A stretch of 55,321 nt of DNA from Gammaproteobacteria bacterium. GTDB taxonomy: Bacteria; Pseudomonadota; Gammaproteobacteria; JASBUN01. How positions within the stretch are numbered: position 1 is the stretch's first letter; each line of letters opens with the position of its first letter. A model generated the notes under the pieces. That model was given only the letters and a program-made list of their open reading frames with translations, had not been told where the DNA came from and did no database searches. Location of the stretch: contig JASBUN010000004.1 of the NCBI GenBank assembly GCA_030147845.1, positions 1-55,321 on the forward strand, read 5' to 3'. Below, in pieces: positions 9,185 to 18,563 of the stretch. A program made the translations under genes and the position numbers.

Positions 9185-10486
9185 TTATTTTGCGGCTTCC
9201 GAATTGGTCATTTCATCGAACGTTACCGGCTTGTCGACCAGTTTGACCTGGCCGAGGATCATATCCACAACCTGCTCTTCAAGGACGTGGCCCTCCAATT
9301 CGGACATGAGGGAACGGTTCTTGCGATAGGCGTCGATAACCTCCTGTGGGTCATCATAGGTCGAAGCCACCGATTGCAGTGTACTACGCACTCTATCGGC
9401 ATCAAGTTTGATGTCATTAGTGCGCAAAATTTCGCCGAATAGCAGCCCCAATGTCACGCGTCGCCGCGCACCATCGGCGAATACCGCACGCGGAAGTTGG
9501 ATATTACGCATGGATTCCGGCTGCTGCTGCATAGCTTGCTGTATGGCGCGGTCGATTTCCTGCTCGACCAACGACGATGGCACCTCGATCGGGTGCTTTT
9601 CGACCAACGCATCCATAACCTGCTGTTTCAGTTTTGCCCGCACCTTGTCGTTGAGTTCGCGCTGCATGTTGCTTCGAACCTCGCTGCGCAGCGCGTCCAT
9701 GGCGCCCTCGGTAATACCGAAACCACGGGCAAAATCGTCGTCAAGATCGGGCAGTTGGCGCTGAGAGACCGAAATCACGTCAACCGCGAACTCGGCCTCT
9801 TTGCCGGCGACTTCCGCATGGCCGTAGTCGGCCGGGAATGTAATTTTGAGTACTGTATGCTCACCGGCACTGACTCCGGTGAGTTGGTCCTCGAAGCCGG
9901 GGATCATGTCGCCGGAGCCTAGTACCAATGGTACATTTTCGGCCTTGCCGCCGCTGAACGGTTCGCCGCCGATGGTGCCGACGAAACTGATCATCACTTG
10001 GTCACCTTCAGCCGATGGACGCTGGACCGGATCCCAGGTGCTGCGCTGCTTACGCAAAGTCTCGATCATTTTGTCGACGTCGCCATCGGTCACTTCGGCC
10101 ACGGGCTTATCGATGGTAACGTCGGTCAACGTCGCCAGGGCAATCTCGGGATAGACTTCGAAGGTCGCGCTGTATTCCAGCGCCTGACCTGGGTTCATAC
10201 TCTTCGGCTCGATCTTCGGGCCACCGGCGGGGCGCAATTTCTCTTGGATCACGGCCTCCTGAAACGACCGCTCCACGACTTCGCTGACCACTTCGCTGCG
10301 TACGCGCCCGTCATATTGGCGCTTGACGACCTTGAGTGGCACCTTACCCGGCCGGAAGCCGTCCATTTTCACCTTGCGCGCTAGATCACGTAAGCGACTT
10401 TCGACTTCCGTTTCAATCTGCTCAGCCGGAACCTGCACAGTCATCTTGCGTTCCAGACCGTTGGTGGTTTCTACAGAAACTTGCAT
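9185..10486 (-). CDS. tig: Trigger factor (ribosome-bound chaperone)
   Basis: A 433-aa chaperone and prolyl isomerase that meets nascent chains at the ribosome exit tunnel. The N-terminal ribosome-binding domain has the signature GFRPGKVP. An FKBP-type PPIase domain lies at about 155-240 (MISFVGTIGGEPFSGG through PGFEDQLTG), followed by the helical C-terminal chaperone arms. The length is typical (E. coli 432). The ATG is preceded by GAGG at about 7 nt. The gene begins the tig-clpP-clpX-lon block, and tRNA-Leu lies just upstream in the same direction. Confidence 0.98.
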   Translation of the reverse strand: MQVSVETTNGLERKMTVQVPAEQIETEVESRLRDLARKVKMDGFRPGKVPLKVVKRQYDGRVRSEVVSEVVERSFQEAVIQEKLRPAGGPKIEPKSMNPGQALEYSATFEVYPEIALATLTDVTIDKPVAEVTDGDVDKMIETLRKQRSTWDPVQRPSAEGDQVMISFVGTIGGEPFSGGKAENVPLVLGSGDMIPGFEDQLTGVSAGEHTVLKITFPADYGHAEVAGKEAEFAVDVISVSQRQLPDLDDDFARGFGITEGAMDALRSEVRSNMQRELNDKVRAKLKQQVMDALVEKHPIEVPSSLVEQEIDRAIQQAMQQQPESMRNIQLPRAVFADGARRRVTLGLLFGEILRTNDIKLDADRVRSTLQSVASTYDDPQEVIDAYRKNRSLMSELEGHVLEEQVVDMILGQVKLVDKPVTFDEMTNSEAAK

Positions 10487-10574
10487 TGATTTACCTCAAT
10501 ATCCCCTAGTATTTGGTCCGCCGCATGCGATCGCTACGCTGGACGAGCCGGGCTCGGCGCCCGGACCATAAATC

Positions 10575-10659
10575 TGGTGCGAAAGGAGAGACTCGAACTC
10601 TCACGGGTTACCCCACTGGCACCTAAAGCCAGCGCGTCTACCAGTTCCGCCACTTTCGC
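10575..10659 (-). tRNA. tRNA-Leu(UAG)
   Basis: An 85-nt class II tRNA with a long variable arm and encoded CCA. The anticodon is TAG in the loop CTTTAGGTG, and the acceptor stem GCGAAAG/CTTTCGC pairs perfectly. It lies 88 nt upstream of tig in the same orientation, a common gammaproteobacterial placement. Confidence 0.96.
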
Positions 10660-10671
10660 TCACCTATCGAC

Positions 10672-10721
10672 GCAATCCCGCCCCGACAGCCGTTAAAAAA
10701 CCCGCGTCGGGGCGGGATTGC
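10672..10721 (-). terminator. Terminator after the GGDEF gene, nested in a 16-bp palindrome
   Basis: On the minus strand CCCGC-CCCGAC-GCGGG followed by TTTTTT is a short intrinsic terminator for the GAF-GGDEF gene. The same bases belong to a longer perfect inverted repeat: 16 nt at 10672-10687 and 16 nt at 10706-10721 around an 18-nt loop. The two folds exclude each other. Confidence 0.65.
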
Positions 10722-10831
10722 AAGCGCTCCATTATACATTCTTGGCATTTGCGCGCGTAGTCCTGAAGCGCACCGCCGACAATTACGGCTGGGCCGCTCG
10801 TGCCGACATAATATATTGAACAAACAGAGAG

Positions 10832-12064
10832 TTAAGACTGAAGTGGGGCGCTATCAGGCGAAATCGCGTCGATCCCGAAAATCCGGTAGCAGTCGCGACC
10901 GGCGTCCTTGCTGGCATATAACGCCTGATCCGCGCAGTTGAGCAAGCGGTCGAGCAATGTTTCTCGTGGCTCCAAATGCAACGTACCCAGCACGCCGATG
11001 CCGGCGCTGGCGCTGACATGCAGCGGCGCGCCGTCGGCTTCCAACACGTGCGTCCGTATGGCCGCCAACATGCGCTCGGTCAAGATACGTACACCGTCGA
11101 TGCCGGTCTCCGGTAAGGCGATGACAAATTCCTCGCCACCCAGACGAGCGAGAACATCACCGACACGTGTTTGTTGCTCCAAAATACGTGCAATGTCTTG
11201 AAGAATGCGGTCGCCGAACGCATGCCCGCAGCGGTCATTGATGTACTTGAAGTGATCAAGATCGAGAATAACCAGGGCAAAGTCACGCCCGTAGCGCACC
11301 GCACGCGACAACGCCGCCTCCGCCTGCGGGAAAAAAAAGCGGCGATTGTGTAATTGCGTTAATTCATCAATAGTGGAAAGCTGTTCGAACTGATCCTTCA
11401 ATTCCGCAGTACGATGCAACGCTTGCTCGAGTTGCTGCGTGCGTTGCTGAATGGCATCTTCAAGGCGTTGTACATGTCGAGCACTAATCAATATTTGCCC
11501 CATAAAACTGGCAAACAAGTGTGAAAAGCGCTCCAGCGGAAGACTGAATTGGTCCGGACGCGAGTGGTACAGTGACAGCACGCCCAGCGTGGTGCCGAGC
11601 GCGTGGATCGGCACGCAAATCAGCGAGCCGCTGGCGTTGTTAACACGCGCTTCGGGCTTGGCTTTGAAACGCGGGTCTTCGGCGCAGTTGCGCGCATGCT
11701 GTAACTGCCCGGTACGCGCGGCCTCGCCGACGAGTCCTTCACCGGATTGAAATACTGCGCCTTCGCCGAGTGGGCTTGCACCGATTGACTCAGCGGCGCC
11801 GCTTATCTGCTCATGGATAATATCGTGCCAGTCCACTCCACCGGCGTTGACTAGACCCCGTTCACCAGCAAGAAAGACCGAGCAGCGTTCGATCGGCTGG
11901 TTTTCCAGCAGAATACGCAACATGCCACGCACCAAAGCGGCCTCGTCGCGTCCGTCGATCGGTAAGCCTACCAACGCAGTCAAGGCCGACAAGGAATCAA
12001 TCAACTGTATTTCGCGTTGATTGCCCTCGCGCAGCGATTCGACGAGCGGTTCGACTTTCAACAT
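10832..12064 (-). CDS. GAF-GGDEF diguanylate cyclase
   Basis: A 410-aa soluble signalling enzyme predicted to make cyclic di-GMP. An N-terminal region of about 30 residues is followed by a GAF sensor domain (about 40-185), a helical linker, and a GGDEF domain (about 230-400). The active site is GGEEF, and RVGD five residues upstream is an intact RxxD product-inhibition site. There is no membrane segment, so it senses a cytoplasmic signal or partner. The start lies 2 nt after the stop of the HDOD gene, so the two are co-translated. The ligand of the GAF domain is unknown. Confidence 0.9.
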   Translation of the reverse strand: MLKVEPLVESLREGNQREIQLIDSLSALTALVGLPIDGRDEAALVRGMLRILLENQPIERCSVFLAGERGLVNAGGVDWHDIIHEQISGAAESIGASPLGEGAVFQSGEGLVGEAARTGQLQHARNCAEDPRFKAKPEARVNNASGSLICVPIHALGTTLGVLSLYHSRPDQFSLPLERFSHLFASFMGQILISARHVQRLEDAIQQRTQQLEQALHRTAELKDQFEQLSTIDELTQLHNRRFFFPQAEAALSRAVRYGRDFALVILDLDHFKYINDRCGHAFGDRILQDIARILEQQTRVGDVLARLGGEEFVIALPETGIDGVRILTERMLAAIRTHVLEADGAPLHVSASAGIGVLGTLHLEPRETLLDRLLNCADQALYASKDAGRDCYRIFGIDAISPDSAPLQS

Positions 12065-12066
12065 GT

Positions 12067-12936
12067 TCAGTAGAGCGCCAAGAACTGTGCCGCCGTACGC
12101 AATTGCTGCCTACGCGCGGACAGCTGCTCCCAGACATTGGACAGGCAATCAGGCGGTAACCCCAGCGCCGTCACGAGCGCCGCGTCGTCTTTGCGCTCGG
12201 CACCGCGGCTATCGGCGCGAACCATGTCCGCACATAAGCCGACCAAGCCCGACAGTAACCAGTTGCGCCCGCGGTAAGCGGTGTCGGCATTATGCTCCAT
12301 GACGGCGATGACGGTATCGGGAACGTGCCAACGCCGAGCCAGGACGGCGCCCGCCTGCCAATGATTGATGCCGAGGTGCCGAGTTTCTATCTCTTCCAGC
12401 GGATCGGCATCCGCGGCCGCGCTTGACTCCAGAATTTCTTGCATCGCCGACGGAAAACAATGCACTAGTACCAACAGTCCAAAACTGTGCAGCAAGCCGC
12501 AAAGATAAGCCTGTTCACGAACGGCAGCGGAACACGCGGCCAACTGCGGCGCCGCGCCGCGCGCCAAATTGGCCGTCACCAGCGCCGTATACCAATAGTC
12601 GTCAGGTCGGAACACCGGGCATTCGTTGGTTCGCAATGGGCCACTGAGAACCATGCCGAACGTCAAGCTACGCACCAGATTCAAACCGAGCACTTTGACG
12701 ATCGCTCCGGATACCGAATAAATAGGTTCGGAACTACCGAAAAAAGCCGAGTTGGCCATACCCACGATACGTGCGGTTACGCCGGGATCCTGTTCGATCG
12801 CCGCCGCCAAATGATCGATACGGACATCATCGCGGGTAATTTCCGCCAGGATCTGCTGAGCGCTGAACGGCAATGGTGGCAATTCCGGGAGATCCGGAAG
12901 ACAAGGGTGATGGATTTCCGACAATGTGTGAATCAT
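12067..12936 (-). CDS. HDOD domain signalling protein
   Basis: A 289-aa protein made of one HDOD domain (about 20-215) with the typical pattern AAAIEQDPGVTARIVGMANSAFFG region, followed by a helical tail. HDOD proteins are non-catalytic relatives of HD phosphohydrolases that act in signalling and motility; the HD metal ligands are absent. The ATG at 12936 (MIHTLSEIHH) is preferred to a start 32 codons upstream because the family homology begins after it; an AGGTG lies about 10 nt upstream. It overlaps no other gene and leads directly into the GAF-GGDEF gene, suggesting it modulates that cyclase. Confidence 0.85.
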   Translation of the reverse strand: MIHTLSEIHHPCLPDLPELPPLPFSAQQILAEITRDDVRIDHLAAAIEQDPGVTARIVGMANSAFFGSSEPIYSVSGAIVKVLGLNLVRSLTFGMVLSGPLRTNECPVFRPDDYWYTALVTANLARGAAPQLAACSAAVREQAYLCGLLHSFGLLVLVHCFPSAMQEILESSAAADADPLEEIETRHLGINHWQAGAVLARRWHVPDTVIAVMEHNADTAYRGRNWLLSGLVGLCADMVRADSRGAERKDDAALVTALGLPPDCLSNVWEQLSARRQQLRTAAQFLALY

Positions 12937-13140
12937 CCAGAATACACCTAGGTGACAACTATATAGCGTGGCGCCGACCGTCGATCGGCGCGGTCCGGGT
13001 TTTGAACAAGGGGGATCAGCGCAGCTGTCCAACGACAGCGCACGGCTACCGAGCCCGTGATCCTATATAGCGATTGAGCGGCAGGCGCGGAAAAACCTTT
13101 AAGCAGGAAGGCTTCAAGATGGCACAAATGACACGCAAAA

Positions 13141-13167
13141 CAAAAAAAGGCCTGCTTCGCAGGCCTT
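13141..13167 (-). terminator. Intrinsic terminator of the tRNA cluster
   Basis: On the minus strand AAGGCCTGC-GAA-GCAGGCCTT (9-bp stem, 3-nt loop) is followed by a run of T. It lies 9 nt beyond tRNA-Lys and ends the Pro-Arg-His-Lys transcript. Confidence 0.9.
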
Positions 13168-13175
13168 GCTGGTTT

Positions 13176-13251
13176 TGGTGGGCCGTCAGGGACTCGAACC
13201 CCGGACCAAGTGATTAAGAGTCACCTGCTCTACCAACTGAGCTAACGGCCC
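13176..13251 (-). tRNA. tRNA-Lys(CUU)
   Basis: 76 nt with encoded CCA. The anticodon loop ACTCTTAAT gives CTT, and the acceptor stem GGGCCGT/ACGGCCC pairs fully. Last gene of the four-tRNA operon; it reads AAG codons. Confidence 0.95.
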
Positions 13252-13306
13252 AAATCTGTCAACGTTTGGCCGCGACTTGAACACGACGCGGACAGTATAT
13301 CTAAAT

Positions 13307-13383
13307 TGGGGTGGACGATGGGACTCGAACCCACGACGACCGGAATCACAATCCGGGACTCTACCAACTGAGCTACGTCCACC
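13307..13383 (-). tRNA. tRNA-His(GUG)
   Basis: 77 nt including the genome-encoded G-1 at 13383, which pairs with the C73 discriminator, the identity element of histidine tRNAs. Anticodon GTG in the loop TTGTGAT, and CCA encoded. Confidence 0.96.
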
Positions 13384-13420
13384 ATCGTAGACTCACTGCC
13401 GGTCGGAACCGGCCGGAAGC

Positions 13421-13497
13421 TGGCGCGCCCGGCAGGACTCGAACCTGCAACCCTCGGCTTAGAAGGCCGATGCTCTGTCCGCTTGAGCTACGGGCGC
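13421..13497 (-). tRNA. tRNA-Arg(UCU)
   Basis: 77 nt with encoded CCA. Anticodon TCT in the loop CTTCTAA; acceptor stem GCGCCCG/CGGGCGC. It reads AGA/AGG codons. Confidence 0.95.
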
Positions 13498-13546
13498 ATG
13501 GTGAGCGATGTCGCTACCGCAATGCCGGGCGGTCCTAAAACAGGGT

Positions 13547-13623
13547 TGGTCGGGGTAGAGGGATTCGAACCCCCGCCATCCTGCTCCCAAAGCAGGCGCG
13601 CTACCAGACTGCGCTATACCCCG
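13547..13623 (-). tRNA. tRNA-Pro(UGG)
   Basis: 77 nt with encoded CCA. Anticodon TGG in the loop TTTGGGA; acceptor stem CGGGGTA/TACCCCG. First gene of the Pro-Arg-His-Lys tRNA cluster. Confidence 0.96.
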
Positions 13624-13785
13624 CAATCCTGACCGGCACCTCAGACTTCGGGGCACCCGACCCAGTAAGGGGCGCGATTTTACCCGCACACCCCGGCGGC
13701 GTCAATTCCGCCACCGTGCGCGGTTCCACAACAACACCAGGGCAGGTGCGGCCACGAGACCCAGCTACGCTAAGGGCGCATGCCG

Positions 13786-13791
13786 AGTATA
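13786..13791 (-). promoter_or_regulatory. Possible -10 element of the tRNA operon
   Basis: TATACT on the minus strand, about 163 nt upstream of tRNA-Pro, followed by a GC-rich stretch like the discriminator of stringently controlled stable-RNA promoters. No good -35 was found at the right distance. Confidence 0.4.
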
Positions 13792-13909
13792 CCAAGTGAC
13801 CGCCAGCTTGCACATATCACGGCGTCGTGTGCTTGTGCGCGCAACGGCACACATGCGAAACTGCCGCTAATGTTTCGCTCGCCTTCGTCTATCGATTATC
13901 CATACGTTC

Positions 13910-14782
13910 ATGTCCGCCCAACTTATTGATGGCAAAGCGGCTGCCGCGAGAATTACGCAGTCTGTAAAACAACTCGTAGAGCAAAGAGTTTCTCGAGGCC
14001 GACGGCCGCCCGGCCTGGCCGTCGTGCTAGTCGGCCATGATCCCGCGTCTGAGGTCTATGTACGCCACAAGCGCATCGCATGTGACTACTGCGGCATCGT
14101 ATCCAAAGCGCACTATCCCAACGCCGATATCTCGGAACTGCAACTGTTGACCATGATCGATGAACTCAACGCCGACGACGAAATCGACGGAATCTTGGTC
14201 CAAACACCGCTACCCGCACATATCAACGCTGAAACGATCATCGAACGCATACGCCCCGACAAAGACGTTGATGGTTTCCACCCCTACAACATTGGGCGCT
14301 TGGCGTTGCGATTGCCGACATTGCGATCCTGCACGCCTTACGGTGTAATGGAACTGCTTGCCGGCATTGGCGAGACCTTCCACGGCCGAGAGGCGGTCGT
14401 GGTCGGCGCCTCCAATCATGTCGGCCGTCCGATGGGATTGGAACTATTACGGGCCGGCTGCACCGTCACCACCTGCCACCGCTTTACCGTCAATCTGCAG
14501 CAATGGGTTCAACGCGCCGAGATTTTAGTCGTCGCGGTGGGCAAACCCGGTTTGGTAAGCGGCGAATGGGTGCGTCCGGGTGCGACGGTCATCGACGTTG
14601 GCATCAACCGCATGGCGGACGGCAGGCTCGCCGGCGACGTCGACTTTCACAGTGCTAATGAACGCGCTGCTTGGATCACGCCGGTGCCCGGCGGGGTCGG
14701 CCCCATGACGGTAGCGATGCTCATGAAAAATACGTTCGATGCGGCCGAGGCGCGTAGCCGGCTCGCCGACGGTCCGCGTTGA
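13910..14782 (+). CDS. folD: Bifunctional methylenetetrahydrofolate dehydrogenase / cyclohydrolase
   Basis: A 290-aa cytoplasmic enzyme that interconverts 5,10-methylene-, methenyl- and 10-formyl-tetrahydrofolate with NADP. Conserved motifs include [16 protein letters not shown] with the catalytic Lys of the YxxxK type (YVRHK), GILVQTPLP, the [12 protein letters not shown] segment, the nucleotide-binding [11 protein letters not shown] and the C-terminal [11 protein letters not shown]. The length matches FolD. No clear Shine-Dalgarno precedes the ATG. In a canonical FolD the nucleotide loop reads GRSxxVGxP; here it is GASNHVGRP, a conservative variant. It converges with the secreted protein gene at 14796, leaving 13 nt. 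Confidence 0.96.
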   Translation: MSAQLIDGKAAAARITQSVKQLVEQRVSRGRRPPGLAVVLVGHDPASEVYVRHKRIACDYCGIVSKAHYPNADISELQLLTMIDELNADDEIDGILVQTPLPAHINAETIIERIRPDKDVDGFHPYNIGRLALRLPTLRSCTPYGVMELLAGIGETFHGREAVVVGASNHVGRPMGLELLRAGCTVTTCHRFTVNLQQWVQRAEILVVAVGKPGLVSGEWVRPGATVIDVGINRMADGRLAGDVDFHSANERAAWITPVPGGVGPMTVAMLMKNTFDAAEARSRLADGPR

Positions 14783-14795
14783 TCACCGGCGTTGT

Positions 14796-15446
14796 TCAGT
14801 GCGGCTTTAGGAAGGCATCGGCGTTCGCCGGTATGCCCTGAAAGCAGGTCTGATAGAGTTTCGAAGCCATCAATTGGTCGACACGCGGACTATTACCGAA
14901 CAGATCGTTCTCGAACAAACGGATCTGCACAGGTTTGCCCCGGTAGTTACCCTCGCAAAATTCGTAGGTCCGATCACCACTGGCATCAAACTGCCTGAAG
15001 CTGTGCAACTCACCGTTATACGCATGCAGATTGATGAGCGTCTGCATCGGTGCATTTCGATAATCAGGCAGGTAAGCAGCAGCATAATCGCGTACGGTGC
15101 GGCCTTGTTGATCGCGCACATAGACTTCAATCGCGTGCAGCCTGGATGGGTTCTCGCGTTCCCACTGTACCTTGCTGATCAGCTTTCCCGTGGTTTGATC
15201 GTAAACATTTTCCTCGCGATAAAAATCCGGTCGGCCTTGGTAGCCGCCGATGTGGGATTGCGTGCGCACGGCGCGCGATGCGACCAGCCGATGACTCAAA
15301 GCCAGGCAGTCGGCGGCGAACTGATTCCAGACATGGACATGCGTCTTATCCTCGGTGACGCGGTTTTCCTCGGCCTGCGCGTGCGCCAACCAAAACGTGC
15401 ATGTGACCAGTATAAATAGTAAAGGGATGCTTCGGTAATCGGTCAT
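14796..15446 (-). CDS. Secreted protein of unknown function
   Basis: A 216-aa protein with a clear signal peptide (residues 1-25, hydrophobic core LLFILVTCTFWL, cut after AHAQA). The mature part of about 190 residues is mixed polar sequence with three Cys (one near the start, one in YEFCEGNY, one in YQTCFQG), so a disulfide is possible in the periplasm. The ATG at 15446 is chosen because GAGG lies 6 nt upstream. I do not recognise a family. It stands alone between folD and cysS, on the cysS strand, so cotranscription after cysS is not possible from its position upstream of nothing on that strand; it is the last gene of the gltX-cysS direction. Confidence 0.75.
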   Translation of the reverse strand: MTDYRSIPLLFILVTCTFWLAHAQAEENRVTEDKTHVHVWNQFAADCLALSHRLVASRAVRTQSHIGGYQGRPDFYREENVYDQTTGKLISKVQWERENPSRLHAIEVYVRDQQGRTVRDYAAAYLPDYRNAPMQTLINLHAYNGELHSFRQFDASGDRTYEFCEGNYRGKPVQIRLFENDLFGNSPRVDQLMASKLYQTCFQGIPANADAFLKPH

Positions 15447-15583
15447 CGCGTTCCTCACCTCGGCGTTGGTCAGTCGTAGTATTTTTAGCCTTCCACGTCG
15501 CCTGCCAACATCGACAGTGGCCCCCTACCCGACTTTGACCATCACATCGTCACACAGTTCCGACAGCCCGGCCCGATCCGGAC

Positions 15584-16987
15584 TCATTGCCGGCGCCAAG
15601 TCGTGCCATTGGCGCCGTCCTCGAGTACCACACCCAGATCACTCAGTTGCGTGCGGATGCGGTCCGCTTCGGCCCAATTGCGCTCGGCTCGGGCGCGATT
15701 GCGCTGCTCGATGAGTACATCTACGGCATCGGCATCCAGCGCGCCGTGCGGCGCATCGAGTTGATCGTTTTGCAGATAGGTCTCCGGCGCCGCTTGCAGC
15801 AGGCCGAGCACGGTGCCGAGATGGCGCAGCGTTACGGCTAGCTTCGCCGCACGTGCACTGTCGTCCAGTTTCGTTTTATTGATTTCGTGTGCCACGCGAA
15901 ACATGACTGCGAGCGCTTCCGGGGTGTTGAAATCGTCGCTCATTGCACGATGGAACTCGGCCAAGTAGGCGTCATCGGCACTTACATCGTCGGCCTCTGT
16001 GGCCTCGGGCAGCCCCCGTAAGGCGGTGTACAAACGCGTCAGAGCACTGCGCGCTTGATCCAGGTTGTCATCATTATAATTGAGTGGACTGCGGTAGTGG
16101 CTGGCGAGGACGAAGTAGCGAATCTCCTCGGCGCGATAGCGCCGCATAATGTCGCGCACGGTGAAGAAATTTCCCAGCGATTTCGACATCTTTTCGTCGT
16201 CGACCTGCACAAAACCGTTGTGCATCCAGACATTGACGAAGGTGTGTCCGGTGGCGGCCTCGGACTGCGCAATCTCGTTTTCGTGATGCGGAAACTGCAG
16301 GTCCATGCCACCGCCGTGAATATCAAAATGCGCGCCCAAACAACGCGTCGACATCGCCGAACATTCGATGTGCCAACCCGGACGACCCGGACCCCATGGC
16401 GAGTCCCAGTTGGGTTCACCCGGCTTTGCGGCTTTCCAAAGCACAAAATCGAGCGGGTCGCGTTTGGCCTCGTCGATACCAACGCGCGCGCCGGCACGCA
16501 GATCCTCAAGCCGTTTACCCGACAATTGGCCATAACCGGGAAAGCCATTGACGTCATAGTACACGTCGCCATTATCGGCAACATAAGCGGAGCCCGTCTC
16601 GACCAGGCGCTCTACCATGGCGATAATGTCCTGCATAGCGGTTGTAGCGCGTGGCTCGATGTCGGGCGGAATCACGCCTAGTGCCTCGGAGTCTTCGTGC
16701 ATGGCCGCGATAAAACGCTCCGTTAGCGCACCGATCGGCTCGCCGTTGTCGTGAGCACGCTGAATGATTTTATCGTCGACGTCGGTCACATTGCGCACGT
16801 AGGTCACCTCGTAGCCCAACGCGCGCAGATAGCGCACCACGACATCGAACACCACCAATACCCGGGCATGCCCTAAATGACAATAGTCATAGACAGTCAT
16901 GCCGCACACATACATACGTACTTTGCCCGGCTCGATCGGCTCGAACGGCATTTTACGGCGCGTCAGGCTATTGTAGATTTCAAGCAT
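15584..16987 (-). CDS. cysS: Cysteinyl-tRNA synthetase
   Basis: A 467-aa class I synthetase that charges tRNA-Cys. The HIGH-type motif is CHLGHAR within [15 protein letters not shown], and the KMSKS loop is intact ([10 protein letters not shown]). Zinc ligands include the Cys of CGMTVYD, the Cys of ECSAMS and the His/Glu of FPHHENE. The ATG at 16987 (MLEIYNSL) follows GAGTGGGA by a few nt; a GTG three codons upstream directly abuts the gltX stop. It is tightly linked downstream of gltX, so the two synthetases are co-expressed. Confidence 0.97.
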   Translation of the reverse strand: MLEIYNSLTRRKMPFEPIEPGKVRMYVCGMTVYDYCHLGHARVLVVFDVVVRYLRALGYEVTYVRNVTDVDDKIIQRAHDNGEPIGALTERFIAAMHEDSEALGVIPPDIEPRATTAMQDIIAMVERLVETGSAYVADNGDVYYDVNGFPGYGQLSGKRLEDLRAGARVGIDEAKRDPLDFVLWKAAKPGEPNWDSPWGPGRPGWHIECSAMSTRCLGAHFDIHGGGMDLQFPHHENEIAQSEAATGHTFVNVWMHNGFVQVDDEKMSKSLGNFFTVRDIMRRYRAEEIRYFVLASHYRSPLNYNDDNLDQARSALTRLYTALRGLPEATEADDVSADDAYLAEFHRAMSDDFNTPEALAVMFRVAHEINKTKLDDSARAAKLAVTLRHLGTVLGLLQAAPETYLQNDQLDAPHGALDADAVDVLIEQRNRARAERNWAEADRIRTQLSDLGVVLEDGANGTTWRRQ

Positions 16988-16996
16988 CGTTCCCAC

Positions 16997-18436
16997 TCAC
17001 ACCGCACACAAAATAGCGCGCGCGGCTTGCAACCGATCACGGATCCGCTCGCTACCCATCAGCACCCAGAGCTTGGCCATTTCCGGGCCATGGATTTCTC
17101 CTGTGAGTGCCGCGCGCAGTGGCATGAACAAGCCCTTACCCTTGACCGAAGCCGCCGCGCCGACGGCTTTGGCAAAGCCTTTGAATTCATCGTGCTGCTC
17201 AGTCAAACAGTTTAAAGCGTGCTCGAAGAACGCGGCGCCAGCGGCACGAATTTCAGCTTTGGCATCATCGGAAAATACCGGTTCGCGACCCAATAAGGCA
17301 TGCGCCCAGTGGAGCGCGTCGGAGGGTAAGGTCACATTGTCGCGCACCGCATGGACAAACGCCGACACCTGCTGCGCTGCGACCATAGCCTCGACACGCG
17401 CGCCATCGCCCGGTTCGTGGGAGGTCAGCCAGTCCCAAAGCGCTTGGTCATCCGCTCTCATGACAGCCTCTTTCTGCCAGTGCAACAGTTGACCGGCTTC
17501 GAAGTGCGCCGGCGAACGGCCAAGATGCTCTAGCGCAAACTGTTCGGCCAACTGCTCCGGCTGCAACCAACCATCGTGCTCATAGTGGTGACCGAGGCGC
17601 GCCAGATAGTTGATCACCGCCGCCGGCATATAGCCTTCCTGACGCAGCTCACGCACGCTCCGACTGCCGTGCCGCTTCGACAACGGTGCGCCATCGGCAC
17701 CCACCAGCATTGCCGTGTGGCCGTAGCGCGGCGCCGTCAAGCCAAGCGCTTGCAACAATAAAATCTGGCGCGGCGTGTTGGCAAGATGATCCTCGCCGCG
17801 GAGTACATCGGTGATGCCCATGAGGGCGTCATCGACGGCATTGGTAAAGAAAAACGCCGCTGTTCCGTCGGAACGCCGAATAACAAAATCGCCGATGTCC
17901 CGGCATTCGAACCGTTGGCGCCCACGCACCAAATCATCGAACTCGACATAGCTATCGTCGGGCACACGGAAACGCAGCGTTGGCAGCAACCCTTGAGCGC
18001 GTTTGGCGTCTATTTGTGCCGCGCTCAAGTGCGCGCAAGTGCCGCCATAACGCGGCGGCCGACCGGCCGCAAGCTGCGCCTTACGCGCCAACTTCAACTC
18101 TTGCTGGCTGCAGAAGCATGGGTAAACCTGACCGGCTCGCTCAAGTACGTCGTAATAACCTTGATAGATATGCAGACGTTCGGACTGCCGATAGGGGGCA
18201 TTACCACCGTCGGCGCCCGGACCCTCCTGCCAGTCCAGTCCAAGCCAGCGCAGATCGTCCTGGATGCCGGGCTCGAATGCCGCGGCGCTGCGCTCCAGAT
18301 CGGTGTCCTCGAAGCGCAGCAGGAAACGTCCGTGCATACGCCGCGCCAGCAACCAATTGAATAGTGCCGTACGGATATTGCCCAGGTGCAAGTTGCCTGT
18401 GGGACTGGGTGCGAATCGGGTCTTGGTGTCGGTCAT
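16997..18436 (-). CDS. gltX: Glutamyl-tRNA synthetase
   Basis: A 479-aa class I synthetase for tRNA-Glu. The HIGH-type motif is HLGN in FAPSPTGNLHLGNIRTA, and the KMSKS equivalent is LSKRHG. A zinc-like Cys pair appears in YPCFCSQQELK. The ATG at 18436 (MTDTKTRFAPSP) is preferred to one 15 codons upstream because homology begins there; no strong Shine-Dalgarno is visible. It is divergent from the cyclophilin gene and leads into cysS 9 nt after its stop. Confidence 0.96.
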   Translation of the reverse strand: MTDTKTRFAPSPTGNLHLGNIRTALFNWLLARRMHGRFLLRFEDTDLERSAAAFEPGIQDDLRWLGLDWQEGPGADGGNAPYRQSERLHIYQGYYDVLERAGQVYPCFCSQQELKLARKAQLAAGRPPRYGGTCAHLSAAQIDAKRAQGLLPTLRFRVPDDSYVEFDDLVRGRQRFECRDIGDFVIRRSDGTAAFFFTNAVDDALMGITDVLRGEDHLANTPRQILLLQALGLTAPRYGHTAMLVGADGAPLSKRHGSRSVRELRQEGYMPAAVINYLARLGHHYEHDGWLQPEQLAEQFALEHLGRSPAHFEAGQLLHWQKEAVMRADDQALWDWLTSHEPGDGARVEAMVAAQQVSAFVHAVRDNVTLPSDALHWAHALLGREPVFSDDAKAEIRAAGAAFFEHALNCLTEQHDEFKGFAKAVGAAASVKGKGLFMPLRAALTGEIHGPEMAKLWVLMGSERIRDRLQAARAILCAV

Positions 18437-18563
18437 AGCGGTGCAATGGTAACGGAAAGCCCGCTGGCCTACCAAATCCACACTGGGCTTTGTCGGTCCA
18501 CCGTAAAACCGATACTATGTGCCCCTAACAAACGCATACGGTCGGGCAAGGAGTCCGGATTTC

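Noticed and set aside
18437..18563. Promoter between gltX and the cyclophilin gene
   Set aside because: TACTAT with a poor -35 only; not convincing.
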